A stretch of 44,275 nucleotides of DNA from a virus. Location: IMG/VR virus record IMGVR_UViG_3300028883_000267, positions 1 through 44,275 of that record; one strand, written 5' to 3'. Shown here one piece after another: positions 14,084-20,669 of the stretch. The notes under the pieces were generated by a model that worked only from the letters and a program-made list of their open reading frames with translations, was not told the DNA's origin and searched no databases. Numbering within the stretch: the first letter of the stretch is position 1; every line of letters begins with the position of its first letter. Both the position numbers and the translations under genes were made by a program.

Positions 14084-14337
14084 GCGGGCACCTCCACGGG
14101 GTTGCTCTTCAGGTATTCAATGAGTGCGGCAAGCAACTCCACGCGGTTGTCGTTCTCGTCCAAGTCGCCGTCAATCTCGTAGTCCTCAGCCGCCACCACC
14201 CCGGCGAGATAGCCGCGGATGTACTCGGGCGACTCGTTGTAGAAAACGCCTTTCGCGTCCTCTTCCTTGCCATGCGGGCGGGCGTCAACATGCACCCTCT
14301 CGTTGCCCGCATCTGTGATCTCGTAAACCATGGTCAT
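14080..14337 (-). CDS. Hypothetical acidic protein
   Basis: An 85-residue acidic protein (AAEDYEIDGDLDENDNRVEL in the middle) starting with an ATGA overlap at the end of the exonuclease gene. Its place directly after a recombination exonuclease is where some phages keep host-nuclease inhibitors, but no similarity is visible. Confidence 0.55.
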   Translation of the reverse strand: MTMVYEITDAGNERVHVDARPHGKEEDAKGVFYNESPEYIRGYLAGVVAAEDYEIDGDLDENDNRVELLAALIEYLKSNPVEVPA

Positions 14338-14966
14338 GCTACGTCTTCTCCTATCTTGCTCGCCTGATCGATTGCCAACTCAACGAACTCCCGGACCCGT
14401 TCCTCAATCGCCTTGTGAATCGCGGCATCCGGGAACACGCGAACCTGGAACAAAGGAAGCCCGAAGTAGAACGAGATGAAGTCGCACCACTCGCGGCCCG
14501 TGCACATCAGTTGCGCGTGCATCTGGTAGACGTACTTGCTGTCAATGTCTCCGGTGCGGAGCATGCGGATGTGGGTACTCTTCTTGGGACACTTCGCCTC
14601 AACCATGCCGACCGGCCCAACGAGGCGATCAGGCGACGCCCCGAAGCGCGGTATGGTCGGGTGGTCAACGAAGCCCACCTTGTCTACCATCACGTTGTTC
14701 TGGATGGAGTACAGTTCGCAGGCGTCCGCTTCCTGCATCTGCCCGTCCTTCATCGCGTCGGTAACAAAGTGGTCCGCGGGTTGCTCGGTCAGGATCTCCC
14801 CAATGATGTCATCCAGGTAGTTCCAGTAGTCCGCCTTCGGTTTACCGGGCTTTACCTTCCCACTCTTCAACGTCGTGGTCTCCGTGAAGGCCATCACCTT
14901 CCAGACCTCCGACGCCGTGACCTTGCCCACGCGGGCCTCGAACCATTCAGCCGTTCCCTGTTCCAC
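14334..14966 (-). CDS. YqaJ-type (lambda Exo-like) recombination exonuclease
   Basis: About 210 residues. The family start QGTAEWFEARVGKVTAS and the nuclease core are visible: GASPDRLVG, then MVEAKCPKK (the D...ExK metal site of PD-(D/E)XK nucleases), and YVYQMHAQLMCTGREWCDFI. It degrades one strand of double-stranded DNA ends to give the single strands used by the annealing protein encoded just upstream. GTG 14966 was chosen as start because GAGGGGGGG precedes it and it begins at the family's usual N-terminus; an ATG at 15017 would overlap the annealing gene by 71 bases. Confidence 0.88.
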   Translation of the reverse strand: MEQGTAEWFEARVGKVTASEVWKVMAFTETTTLKSGKVKPGKPKADYWNYLDDIIGEILTEQPADHFVTDAMKDGQMQEADACELYSIQNNVMVDKVGFVDHPTIPRFGASPDRLVGPVGMVEAKCPKKSTHIRMLRTGDIDSKYVYQMHAQLMCTGREWCDFISFYFGLPLFQVRVFPDAAIHKAIEERVREFVELAIDQASKIGEDVA

Positions 14967-15702
14967 CGTCTGTATCCCCCCCCTCAAGTTCCGCTCTCCG
15001 CTTGTCCTTCGCGTCAACCAACTGGTTGCGCAATGCGGAGTTGTTCTTTAGATGCAGATATGCGGGCTTGTACGCCTCAAAGAGAGCCTCAACCGTCTGC
15101 GCGGCCTCCATGTCAATCAGGCCCTTCTCCAGCCACTCCTCCGCTTCTGCACTGCTGTTGTCCTCGGGGTTGTCGTGCATGGTGGCCACCACTGATGTGG
15201 GCTCACCGTCAGGAACCGCCCACTCCGGCAATGGTGGCGGCGTCCAGGACACCCGCATCTTCTTGTTGCTCTGCTTGTCCTTGATGAAGTGCTTGAAGAT
15301 TCCCGCGTCGTCGTCAAACACCTCCGCGAACGTTACGGGGAGTTTGTACAGGTAGCGGCCGATGCCCCACTGGACAGCGGCCCGCTTCATCGCGGAGGAC
15401 AGCCCGCCCTTGACTTCCTCAATGTGCGTGTTGTCCGCGCCGTCCCATTTCGTGATCCACCCGTTGCCCTTAGTGCGGATGGAAAGCCCGCAGACCACGC
15501 CGCCGGACGGCCCCGGCTTGTAGAGGTTCTTCCAGTTGTCAATGCCTACCACGTCGTCAAGCCGGTCCATAATTGCCCGGTTGGTGATGTAGGCCACCAC
15601 CATCACCCACGGTCTGCCCCCGCCCGCGATCCCGTCGCGCTGGACGCGCCATTCCAGGTCTTGCACCGGAAACGGCTCTTTGAGCTTCGCAAGGTCACTC
15701 AT
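14947..15702 (-). CDS. Rad52/Rad22-family single-strand annealing protein
   Basis: A 251-residue protein. Residues 1-140 match the phage Rad52-like fold: LKEPFPVQDLEWRVQ at the start, AYITNRAIMDRLDDVVGIDNW, and the telling SSAMKRAAVQWGIGRYLYKL. The C-terminal third is a polar tail that may bind SSB or the exonuclease. It anneals complementary single strands in phage recombination and works with the YqaJ-type nuclease encoded next to it. GGAGGAGTCGGC precedes the ATG. Confidence 0.9.
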   Translation of the reverse strand: MSDLAKLKEPFPVQDLEWRVQRDGIAGGGRPWVMVVAYITNRAIMDRLDDVVGIDNWKNLYKPGPSGGVVCGLSIRTKGNGWITKWDGADNTHIEEVKGGLSSAMKRAAVQWGIGRYLYKLPVTFAEVFDDDAGIFKHFIKDKQSNKKMRVSWTPPPLPEWAVPDGEPTSVVATMHDNPEDNSSAEAEEWLEKGLIDMEAAQTVEALFEAYKPAYLHLKNNSALRNQLVDAKDKRRAELEGGDTDGGTGNG

Positions 15703-15968
15703 GCCGACTCCTCCAGTGCCCTCTCTCGGGCAAGGTCCATGGGGTCACCGTAGCGGGTGCCCCTGTACTCGGCGGTCCACCTGGAAATCTCCGCGTCGAT
15801 GATTTCCATGACATCGCGTTTGTTAAGAAACACCTCCAGAAAGTCGGCGTCGTCATTTTCCGGCGTCGCCTTCTTGTGTTCCCAGTAATAGGGGTCATCA
15901 CTGTTCCACCCAAACGTCACGTCAATAGTGAGTGTCTCGGTGAGCTTCACCGGGATTGTGTGCTCCAT
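15699..15968 (-). CDS. Hypothetical protein
   Basis: An 89-residue acidic protein with an N-terminal strand segment (HTIPVKLTETLTIDVTFGWN) and a helical C-terminus. Its start overlaps the stop of the RHH gene (TGATG) and its end overlaps the annealing-protein gene (ATGA). Position suggests an accessory of recombination. No family recognised. Confidence 0.55.
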   Translation of the reverse strand: MEHTIPVKLTETLTIDVTFGWNSDDPYYWEHKKATPENDDADFLEVFLNKRDVMEIIDAEISRWTAEYRGTRYGDPMDLARERALEESA

Positions 15969-16213
15969 CAGTTCACCTCCAAACTGTTATTTGTCTCAGG
16001 CAACGCCCGAGGATTGCCACCAAAGCCTAAGTTCTTAGGGTCTACGCGACGCGAGCGCACCAAGTCGGCTACCGGACCCTTAGCGGGGTACTTCGTCATG
16101 TAGGCAACGATGGCGTCTCTCGCGTATTCGCTCCTTGTCTTGCAGCGATACGCTGCTTCGCGGTCCAATTGCTCAAACACGTCTGCCGGGAAACTCACCT
16201 TGACCGTCCTCAT
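15968..16213 (-). CDS. Ribbon-helix-helix (CopG-like) protein
   Basis: An 81-residue protein starting MRTVKVSFPADVFEQLDREA with YCK...RSEYARDAIVAYM, the beta strand and two helices of a CopG-type DNA-binding domain in the first ~45 residues. ATG 16213 overlaps the preceding stop (ATGA). The C-terminal half is a polar extension. Likely a repressor of an early promoter; target unknown. Confidence 0.7.
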   Translation of the reverse strand: MRTVKVSFPADVFEQLDREAAYRCKTRSEYARDAIVAYMTKYPAKGPVADLVRSRRVDPKNLGFGGNPRALPETNNSLEVN

Positions 16214-16476
16214 TCCGCACACCTCTCGCACCGCAGCATCCCCCGGTAACCGCCGTCAATCAGACGGTTGGTCGCCGTGAGTCGTTCGCCACACCGGGGG
16301 CACAGATGGGGTGCCGCCGCGAGCCTTGCCCACTGTCGCCCGCGCCGCACCAAGATGGCGGTCAGGGTTGTCGTGTCGGGAGTCTGCGCGGCAATGTCGG
16401 TCATCATTCGCCACCGGTTGCGGAACTGGTGCGTATCGATTTCTGCCGCCGTGAGTCGTGGCTCAGTTGCGATCAT
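16210..16476 (-). CDS. Small zinc-ribbon protein
   Basis: An 88-residue protein with a helical N-terminal part and a C-terminal zinc ribbon (LCPRCGERL...MLRCERCAE). ATG 16476 was chosen over an upstream start because a perfect AAGGAGGT site stands before it. It overlaps the HTH gene by 14 bases. Likely nucleic-acid binding; role unknown. Confidence 0.6.
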   Translation of the reverse strand: MIATEPRLTAAEIDTHQFRNRWRMMTDIAAQTPDTTTLTAILVRRGRQWARLAAAPHLCPRCGERLTATNRLIDGGYRGMLRCERCAE

Positions 16477-16729
16477 GGGAAACCTCCTTGAGAATTGCTC
16501 TCTTGCTATAGCGGTATGTGCGCTCGCCGCGGGTCTTGTATTCGGGCGATGTGCCACGTTGCCGACGCCGTGCAAGTGCCGTCTGTGAAATGCCCATCAG
16601 TGCCGCCGCCTCGTCAGGTGGTAGCCACTCGTCTTCCGGTTCCCCGGCAAGGCGGGTGGTCAAGTCCTCGGCGGTCATGCCAAGGATCTCAGCGGCGCAC
16701 ACAACACGGGCAGGGTAGGGTGCGGTCAC
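16463..16729 (-). CDS. Excisionase/MerR-like helix-turn-helix protein
   Basis: An 88-residue protein. Residues ~35-85 (WLPPDEAAALMGISQTALAR, then RGERTYRYSKRAILKEV) form the winged helix of the MerR/excisionase (helix_turn_helix_17) type. The start is GTG at 16729, making a GTGA overlap with the upstream gene. It could serve as the excisionase partner of the integrase at 18139 or as an early regulator. Confidence 0.65.
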   Translation of the reverse strand: MTAPYPARVVCAAEILGMTAEDLTTRLAGEPEDEWLPPDEAAALMGISQTALARRRQRGTSPEYKTRGERTYRYSKRAILKEVSHDRN

Positions 16730-16917
16730 GACGCCTCCCCAAACGGCAACCCCATCTGCTTCCGCACGATGCGGTCAAGCACCGTGCCCCTGTACGGGTC
16801 TCGCGGTGCCGGCTCGCCCATCTCTACCCACCGCGCATAGTTGGTGTAGGTGGGCGTCCACTCCATTGCCCGGCACCATGCGTGATACCGTCGCTCTCGC
16901 GGGGTATCGTAGCTCAT
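16726..16917 (-). CDS. Small hypothetical protein
   Basis: A 63-residue protein rich in Arg, Trp and Tyr (RRYHAWCRAMEWTPTYTNYA). Coupled on both sides by ATGA and GTGA overlaps, second gene of the early operon. No family recognised. Confidence 0.55.
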   Translation of the reverse strand: MSYDTPRERRYHAWCRAMEWTPTYTNYARWVEMGEPAPRDPYRGTVLDRIVRKQMGLPFGEAS

Positions 16918-17081
16918 GCCGCGTCCTGCGGGCCGTTGTCGCGGTCCCTCTCTTCCAGCCGTCGCGCAAGCTCAAGCATCGCCACAATCTGTCCGTTGAT
17001 TGTCCGGTGCATCCGCTTGGCCTCTTCTCTGATCCACACGTTCATGCCATGCTCCACGGCGATATTGAATCGCTCTGCCAT
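16914..17081 (-). CDS. Arc/MetJ-type ribbon-helix-helix regulator
   Basis: A 55-residue protein: MAERFNIAVEHGMNVWIREE, then AKRMHRTINGQIVAMLELAR. This is the strand-helix-helix of Arc-like repressors, nearly nothing else. ATG 17081 follows GGGAGGGGAACG; a longer reading upstream would run through the promoter. As first gene of the early operon, directly behind an inverted repeat over the promoter (17105-17131), it is the best candidate for an autorepressor of that promoter. Confidence 0.7.
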   Translation of the reverse strand: MAERFNIAVEHGMNVWIREEAKRMHRTINGQIVAMLELARRLEERDRDNGPQDAA

Positions 17082-17104
17082 CGTTCCCCTCCCGGACACC
17101 ATGT

Positions 17105-17131
17105 TGGTGTATCTATAGGTAGTATACACCA
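17105..17131. promoter_or_regulatory. Operator: 8-bp inverted repeat over the early promoter
   Basis: TGGTGTAT and ATACACCA are perfect inverted repeats separated by 11 bases. The right arm overlaps the -10 box of the leftward early promoter, so a bound protein would block it. The RHH proteins encoded at 17081 (minus) and 17202 (plus), on either side, are the obvious candidates. Confidence 0.6.
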
Positions 17132-17148
17132 GCATAATGTTTTGACAA
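17121..17148 (-). promoter_or_regulatory. Leftward early promoter
   Basis: On the minus strand TTGTCA (17148-17143) and TATACT (17126-17121) are separated by 16 bases, close to the sigma-70 consensus. It faces the early operon that begins at 17081 and overlaps the inverted-repeat operator. Confidence 0.65.
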
Positions 17149-17166
17149 GCGAAATTGCACATTTTC

Positions 17167-17195
17167 TTGCAGTTTTTCGTGGGCGCGTGTATGTT
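17167..17195 (+). promoter_or_regulatory. Rightward promoter for the RHH gene, possibly leaderless
   Basis: TTGCAG (17167-17172) and TATGTT (17190-17195) are 17 bases apart. Transcription would begin near 17202, at the GTG that opens the next ORF, and there is no ribosome-binding site, which suggests a leaderless message. It is back to back with the leftward early promoter, a typical lysogeny switch arrangement. Confidence 0.5.
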
Positions 17196-17201
17196 TAATT
17201 C

Positions 17202-17465
17202 GTGGGTGAGAAGAAGCGGCAACAGTCCATATCTATGCCGGACAACCTCAAGGAATGGGTTGAATCTCTTGCGGTACAGGACAACATTTCTACATCAGCA
17301 GAAATCAACCGCTTGCTCTCAATTGCGAGACGGCACATTGAAGGCGAAAGAGACCGCAGAGACAATCTCGCGGCGCTCGAAGAACTGGTGAAAGCGTGTC
17401 TGGAAAAGCTGGACCCCGGCAACCAGAACAGTGCCGGGCGGGGCGCCAGTGAGGCAGCAAACTGA
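17202..17465 (+). CDS. Ribbon-helix-helix-like regulator
   Basis: An 87-residue protein. Residues ~8-45 (QQSISMPDNLKEWVESLAVQ then STSAEINRLLSIARRHIEGE) fit a ribbon-helix-helix domain of the ParD/CopG type, followed by a helical, charged tail. The GTG at 17202 coincides with the predicted transcription start; an ATG at 17235 is the alternative. It is divergent from the early operon, in the usual position of the phage repressor. A hairpin CCCCGC/GCGGGG follows the stop codon. Confidence 0.6.
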   Translation: MGEKKRQQSISMPDNLKEWVESLAVQDNISTSAEINRLLSIARRHIEGERDRRDNLAALEELVKACLEKLDPGNQNSAGRGASEAAN

Positions 17466-17520
17466 CGCCCCGCAACATCCGGGCTGCGCGGGGTGCCCTA
17501 TCCTCGATATCCGCAGGTAT

Positions 17521-17530
17521 ACCAATTGGT
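17521..17530. promoter_or_regulatory. Short palindrome before the lipoprotein gene
   Basis: ACCAATTGGT is a perfect 10-bp palindrome 26 bases before the lipoprotein ATG. It may be a regulator site for that gene; no clear promoter boxes are seen with it. Confidence 0.3.
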
Positions 17531-17555
17531 GATAACTTCTACCATGGAGGACACG

Positions 17556-17912
17556 ATGAAACGAGTGGCAATTGTGTTGTTGGTGTTGTTGGTGTTGTCG
17601 GGATGTTGGGCACCGTTTGGCGATGTGGTGCCGGACTACGAGTATGAAATTGCTTACCACATTTCCGGGACCGCACCGAGCGTCAGCCTGACCTACTACA
17701 ACAGCAGTGGGAGTATTGAGCAGCACACCGGGATCGCGCTGCCAGCGTCAATCAGCTATCCAAGCTATGGGTATTGGTACGCCTCGATCCTGGCGCAGAA
17801 CGAATGGGCCAGTGGCAGTGTCACAGTTGAGATATACCACAGGGACACCCTTGTTCAGACGTCCACGAGTTCGGGGGCCTATGTCATCGCCATGACGGAT
17901 TATTCCCTGTGA
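17556..17912 (+). CDS. MmpS-like lipoprotein, possible lysogenic-conversion factor
   Basis: A 118-residue lipoprotein. ATG 17556 has GGAGGACACG before it and opens a signal peptide KRVAIVLLVLLVLSGC with the lipobox LSGC at Cys16. The mature domain (YEIAYHISGTAPSVSLTYYN; ALPASISYP; ASGSVTVEIYHRDTLVQTST) has the small beta-sandwich pattern of the MmpS family. It is on the plus strand between the regulator and the integrase, where prophages keep genes expressed in lysogeny. Surface lipoproteins in this position often alter the envelope or block superinfection; that is inference. Confidence 0.7.
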   Translation: MKRVAIVLLVLLVLSGCWAPFGDVVPDYEYEIAYHISGTAPSVSLTYYNSSGSIEQHTGIALPASISYPSYGYWYASILAQNEWASGSVTVEIYHRDTLVQTSTSSGAYVIAMTDYSL

Positions 17913-17928
17913 AATTGGTGCGGCAAAA

Positions 17929-18123
17929 CCTCGGGCAAAACCCCGGGCCGTTATGCCAGATGGACGTACCGGGCGACCTCGGAACGTGCCGTCACAGGTA
18001 CAAAATCGGGAAACGCGGTGCGATGCGGTACGTGGGGGCGCGGTTCGAATCCCCCGCCGCTCATATGAGACGTGCTTGTGGGGTAACAACTTACAGCGCC
18101 GGTGTCCGGTGCCTCGGGCAAAA
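17929..18123 (+). other. Putative attP: tRNA 3'-end core with flanking arm repeats
   Basis: Just upstream of the integrase lies a tRNA 3'-end-like core (about 18035-18062, GGTTCGAATCCCCCGCCGCT) without the rest of a tRNA, as expected where a phage recombines into a host tRNA gene. The 12-base direct repeat CCTCGGGCAAAA occurs at 17929-17940 and 18112-18123, on both sides of this core, with a further GGCAAAACC copy overlapping the left one. These repeats look like arm-type integrase sites. The identity of the host tRNA is not clear. Confidence 0.55.
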
Positions 18124-18138
18124 GGGGTAGGCAATACC

Positions 18139-19281
18139 TTGGGCAGACCGCGAGAACCGTTCACGTTGTACCTCGGCCCCGGGAAGAAACACCGGCGGTG
18201 GTACTACCAGACCTACGACGCATGGGGCCGCAGAACGCCGGCCAAATCCACGGGGCTGGAGAACAAGGCAGACGCATACGCATGGTGCATGGACCGGCAC
18301 AACCGGGGTGTCCTGGGCAACCCGCCGGATGACCCGACACTGCGCGAGTGGGTGGAGTCCCGCCACTGGTGGGACTGGGCCCGGTGCGAATACGTCAAGG
18401 GCAAGCTCCTGCGGTCGGAGGCGGGAAAGCCCGCTATCACCCGCGCATACGCTGACCGGTCAAAGACAAAGGTTGACACGCACATCCTGCCGTACCTCGG
18501 CACCGTGCGGCTGTCCAAGCTCACACCGCAGATACTGGAGCGCTGGATGTTTGACCTTCTCGCAACCGGGCTTGCACCAAAGACGGTGAACAACATCGCC
18601 GCGGTCCTACGCACGATGGTGCGGGAAGCGTGGCGCCTGGAGATGATAGAGCGCAACCCGTGGGATCGTGTCCGGCCACTGGCCAACAACAGCAAACCCC
18701 GCGGCATCCTCACCGTGGCAGAGGCCCGCCTGGTTCTGGACCCGGTGACCGCCGGCAAGGTCTGGGAGGATCACGTTTTCTATGTGGCAAACCTTCTCGC
18801 CGCCTTCACCGGGTTGCGGCAGGGTGAGGTATTGGCGATGGACAAGGACCACGTATTTGATGACCACCTGTCCATTGAGTATTCGTGGGATAGGCAGTAT
18901 GGCAGGAAGACCACCAAGACCAAAGAAAGCAGGGTAGTCCCGTTGCCCCCGATGGTGGCCGCGCAGATGGCGCCACTCATGGACCACAACGGCTTTGTGT
19001 TCAGCAAGGTCCACGGGCTGCACCCGGTGCGCAGGGATGACGTGACGCAAGCGTTGTACGATGCTCTGGATGCTGTGGAGATTCACGACTACAAAACCCG
19101 CCGGATTGCGTACCACTCATGGCGGCACTTTGCGAACACCTACTTCCGCAGTCAGTCAGTACCGGACGCCAAGGTGATGCACGTCACCGGGCACAAGACG
19201 ATGGAGATGGTGGACCGGTACACGCACTTCCGCGCCGAGGACTTCACGGAGGTTATCGCGGCACAAAATCGCCTCCTGTAG
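18139..19281 (+). CDS. int: Tyrosine recombinase integrase
   Basis: A 380-residue site-specific recombinase. It has an N-terminal arm-binding part (FTLYLGPGKKHRRWYYQTYD), a SAM-like core-binding domain (~residues 100-190) and the catalytic domain with Arg227 (FTGLRQGEVL), His326 and Arg329 (HSWRHF), His352 (TGHKT) and the nucleophile Tyr361 (VDRYTH). TTG 18139 was chosen as start: the ORF is open further upstream but that part runs through the attP-like site and reads as non-protein. AGGGG lies 12 bases ahead. It inserts the phage into, and with an excisionase removes it from, the host chromosome. Confidence 0.93.
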   Translation: MGRPREPFTLYLGPGKKHRRWYYQTYDAWGRRTPAKSTGLENKADAYAWCMDRHNRGVLGNPPDDPTLREWVESRHWWDWARCEYVKGKLLRSEAGKPAITRAYADRSKTKVDTHILPYLGTVRLSKLTPQILERWMFDLLATGLAPKTVNNIAAVLRTMVREAWRLEMIERNPWDRVRPLANNSKPRGILTVAEARLVLDPVTAGKVWEDHVFYVANLLAAFTGLRQGEVLAMDKDHVFDDHLSIEYSWDRQYGRKTTKTKESRVVPLPPMVAAQMAPLMDHNGFVFSKVHGLHPVRRDDVTQALYDALDAVEIHDYKTRRIAYHSWRHFANTYFRSQSVPDAKVMHVTGHKTMEMVDRYTHFRAEDFTEVIAAQNRLL

Positions 19282-19317
19282 GGCCGAAAAAAAACTTCAA
19301 AAACTTTCGTTTTCTTG

Positions 19318-19346
19318 TTGACAAACCTTAGCGCGTGCGCTACTAT
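19318..19346 (+). promoter_or_regulatory. Strong rightward promoter with palindromic spacer operator
   Basis: TTGACA (19318-19323) and TACTAT (19341-19346) are 17 bases apart, almost the full sigma-70 consensus. The spacer contains the perfect inverted repeat TAGCGC-GT-GCGCTA (19329-19342), which a bound repressor would use to shut the promoter. It drives the two genes at 19366 and 19599. Confidence 0.75.
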
Positions 19347-19365
19347 TATAAGCATGGAGGACGTT

Positions 19366-19587
19366 ATGAAGTATGCAGGCTATCATGTTGATGGGAGCAA
19401 GGCGGCAGAGTTTGAGGCAGCGGCGCGGGCACACTTTGATGACGCTGAGTTTGTCAAGGATTTGCAGGAAGCGATGATCAACCTCGACCGCGAGACGATG
19501 AGTTTTGACATTGCCGTCGTCGATGCGCACCCCACGACTATCGCCCTTGCCAAGCAGTTTGGCACCGGCATCAACAGCTACGCATAA
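19366..19587 (+). CDS. Small hypothetical protein of the lysogeny segment
   Basis: A 73-residue acidic protein (MKYAGYHVDGSKAAEFEAAA at its start) with GGAGGACGTT before ATG 19366. It is the first gene behind the strong promoter at 19318 and is followed after 11 bases by an HTH protein gene. No family recognised; with its partner it could be a regulator or a two-gene toxin-antitoxin-like unit. Confidence 0.55.
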   Translation: MKYAGYHVDGSKAAEFEAAARAHFDDAEFVKDLQEAMINLDRETMSFDIAVVDAHPTTIALAKQFGTGINSYA

Positions 19588-19598
19588 GGAAGCGGAAG

Positions 19599-20027
19599 AT
19601 GGTTGATATCACCAAAGGCACGATCCTGATTCACAGCGGAGAAGGCGCTGTTGGCTCTTATGAACACTACCACGGCGCCAGAACCGGGCGGGCACTCAAA
19701 TCCCGGTTGACTTCCGAGCAGGCGCACGGAGACAGGTGGGCGCGGGCATTGATACATGACCATGACTCGGTGTACTCGGTGCTATCCGACGATCTCACTG
19801 AGGTTGTTGACCAGCGTGAGGTTCACCCGGCGCATATCATTGACATAGGATTCTCGACCGCTCAGGCAATGGCCGAACTGGGCGCCGCATACAGCACCAT
19901 CACCCTCCACGCCCGCAATCTCGGCATTGCCAAGCGCGGACGGGACTACCTGTTTACCGCAGCCGATATTGCCCGGTTGCGCGAATCGCTCGCGACGTCA
20001 CGCCCCGGGCGCCCGCCGTCAAAGTAG
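19599..20027 (+). CDS. HTH-containing regulator
   Basis: A 142-residue protein. The C-terminal ~60 residues (STAQAMAELGAAYSTITLHA then RGRDYLFTAADIARLRESL) form a MerR/DNA-binding-like helix-turn-helix with wing. The N-terminal half is polar and unrecognised. AAGGAAGCGGAAG precedes the ATG. The end overlaps, tail to tail, the last codons of the membrane protein encoded on the minus strand. It may bind the palindrome in its own promoter. Confidence 0.55.
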   Translation: MVDITKGTILIHSGEGAVGSYEHYHGARTGRALKSRLTSEQAHGDRWARALIHDHDSVYSVLSDDLTEVVDQREVHPAHIIDIGFSTAQAMAELGAAYSTITLHARNLGIAKRGRDYLFTAADIARLRESLATSRPGRPPSK

Positions 20028-20471
20028 CAGACTCAGAACGAACCCGACCACGAACCCAACGACCCCGCCGGCGAGCCATCCCGTGATGACCCGCCTACGG
20101 GCTGTCCGTTGATACGCTTGAAAGCTCTCTGACAATCCCGTCAACGTCTCTTCGGATCGCCTCAATAAGACTGTCAACCTCGCCAATTCCAGTTGAGAGA
20201 AACGCAAGTTGCGTTGCGAGATCTGAAGCAATTGCCTGACTTCGGACAACTCCGTCTGTAGCTGCCTGGAGAGATTCACGGCTTCGCTCAAGGCTATCTT
20301 CTGCGCTTTCCAGGCTTCCTCTAACTTCCGCAAGTTGTCCTTCAAGCTGGTCAATCTGTCGCTGATGGTCGGCGGCATCTGCGTCTCTTGCGCCACAGAC
20401 ACCGACGAGCAGACCACCAGCAAACAGAAGGATAGCAACAAGCACAAGCAAACCGATCTTCTTGGCTTCAT
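20019..20471 (-). CDS. Spanin-like coiled-coil protein with C-terminal membrane anchor (overlapping frame)
   Basis: A 150-residue ORF that fully contains, in another frame, the 127-residue gene at 20095-20478. It begins with a signal sequence (SVCLCLLLSFCLLVVCSSVS, possible cleavage after SVA), continues as a long coiled coil (SLKDNLRKLEEAWKAQKIAL; LSEVRQLLQISQRNLRFSQL) and ends in a membrane helix (ITGWLAGGVVGFVVGFVLSL). That helix lies beyond the stop of the other frame, so it is independent support. Signal, coiled coil and terminal anchor are the layout of unimolecular spanins, except that the lipobox is poor (LVVC). Confidence 0.5.
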   Translation of the reverse strand: MKPRRSVCLCLLLSFCLLVVCSSVSVAQETQMPPTISDRLTSLKDNLRKLEEAWKAQKIALSEAVNLSRQLQTELSEVRQLLQISQRNLRFSQLELARLTVLLRRSEETLTGLSESFQAYQRTARRRVITGWLAGGVVGFVVGFVLSLLL

Positions 20472-20478
20472 CTCTCAT
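20095..20478 (-). CDS. Rz-like inner-membrane coiled-coil protein (i-spanin candidate)
   Basis: A 127-residue protein with an N-terminal membrane helix (KIGLLVLVAILLFAGGLLVG) followed by a periplasmic coiled coil (IDQLEGQLAEVRGSLESAED; LEAIRR-type heptads). This is the layout of i-spanins such as lambda Rz, which bridge the inner and outer membrane in the last step of lysis. ATG 20478 overlaps the stop of the holin-like gene (ATGA) and follows GAGAGGAAGG. A second ORF in another frame covers the same DNA, recalling the Rz/Rz1 nesting. Confidence 0.6.
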   Translation of the reverse strand: MRDEAKKIGLLVLVAILLFAGGLLVGVCGARDADAADHQRQIDQLEGQLAEVRGSLESAEDSLERSRESLQAATDGVVRSQAIASDLATQLAFLSTGIGEVDSLIEAIRRDVDGIVRELSSVSTDSP

Positions 20479-20669
20479 GCCTTCCTCTCAGCTACCCCCG
20501 CAACAATCGACGCCGCACCGGTAATGACAATCCACTTGGAGTAGTCCACCATCATCGCGTTGCCAATGATGGACCCAATCACACCAAGGGCCACCGAAAT
20601 ACCCATAAGGATAACCCCGGCAACCCGCTTTGAAGACAGGTTGCCGTTTACGTCTTTGAATAGAGTCAT
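20475..20669 (-). CDS. Small membrane protein, holin-like
   Basis: A 64-residue protein with two hydrophobic helices (VAGVILMGISVALGVIGSII; WIVITGAASIVAGVA) and a charged N-terminus. Size, topology and place directly before the spanin-like genes suit a holin that permeabilises the inner membrane. The start overlaps the end of the fibre gene (ATGA). Confidence 0.6.
   Translation of the reverse strand: MTLFKDVNGNLSSKRVAGVILMGISVALGVIGSIIGNAMMVDYSKWIVITGAASIVAGVAERKA

Noticed and set aside
17953-18138. N-terminal extension of the integrase
   Set aside because: The frame is open but covers the attP-like core and repeats, has no ribosome-binding site, and gives a Cys/Arg-rich string unlike integrase starts.
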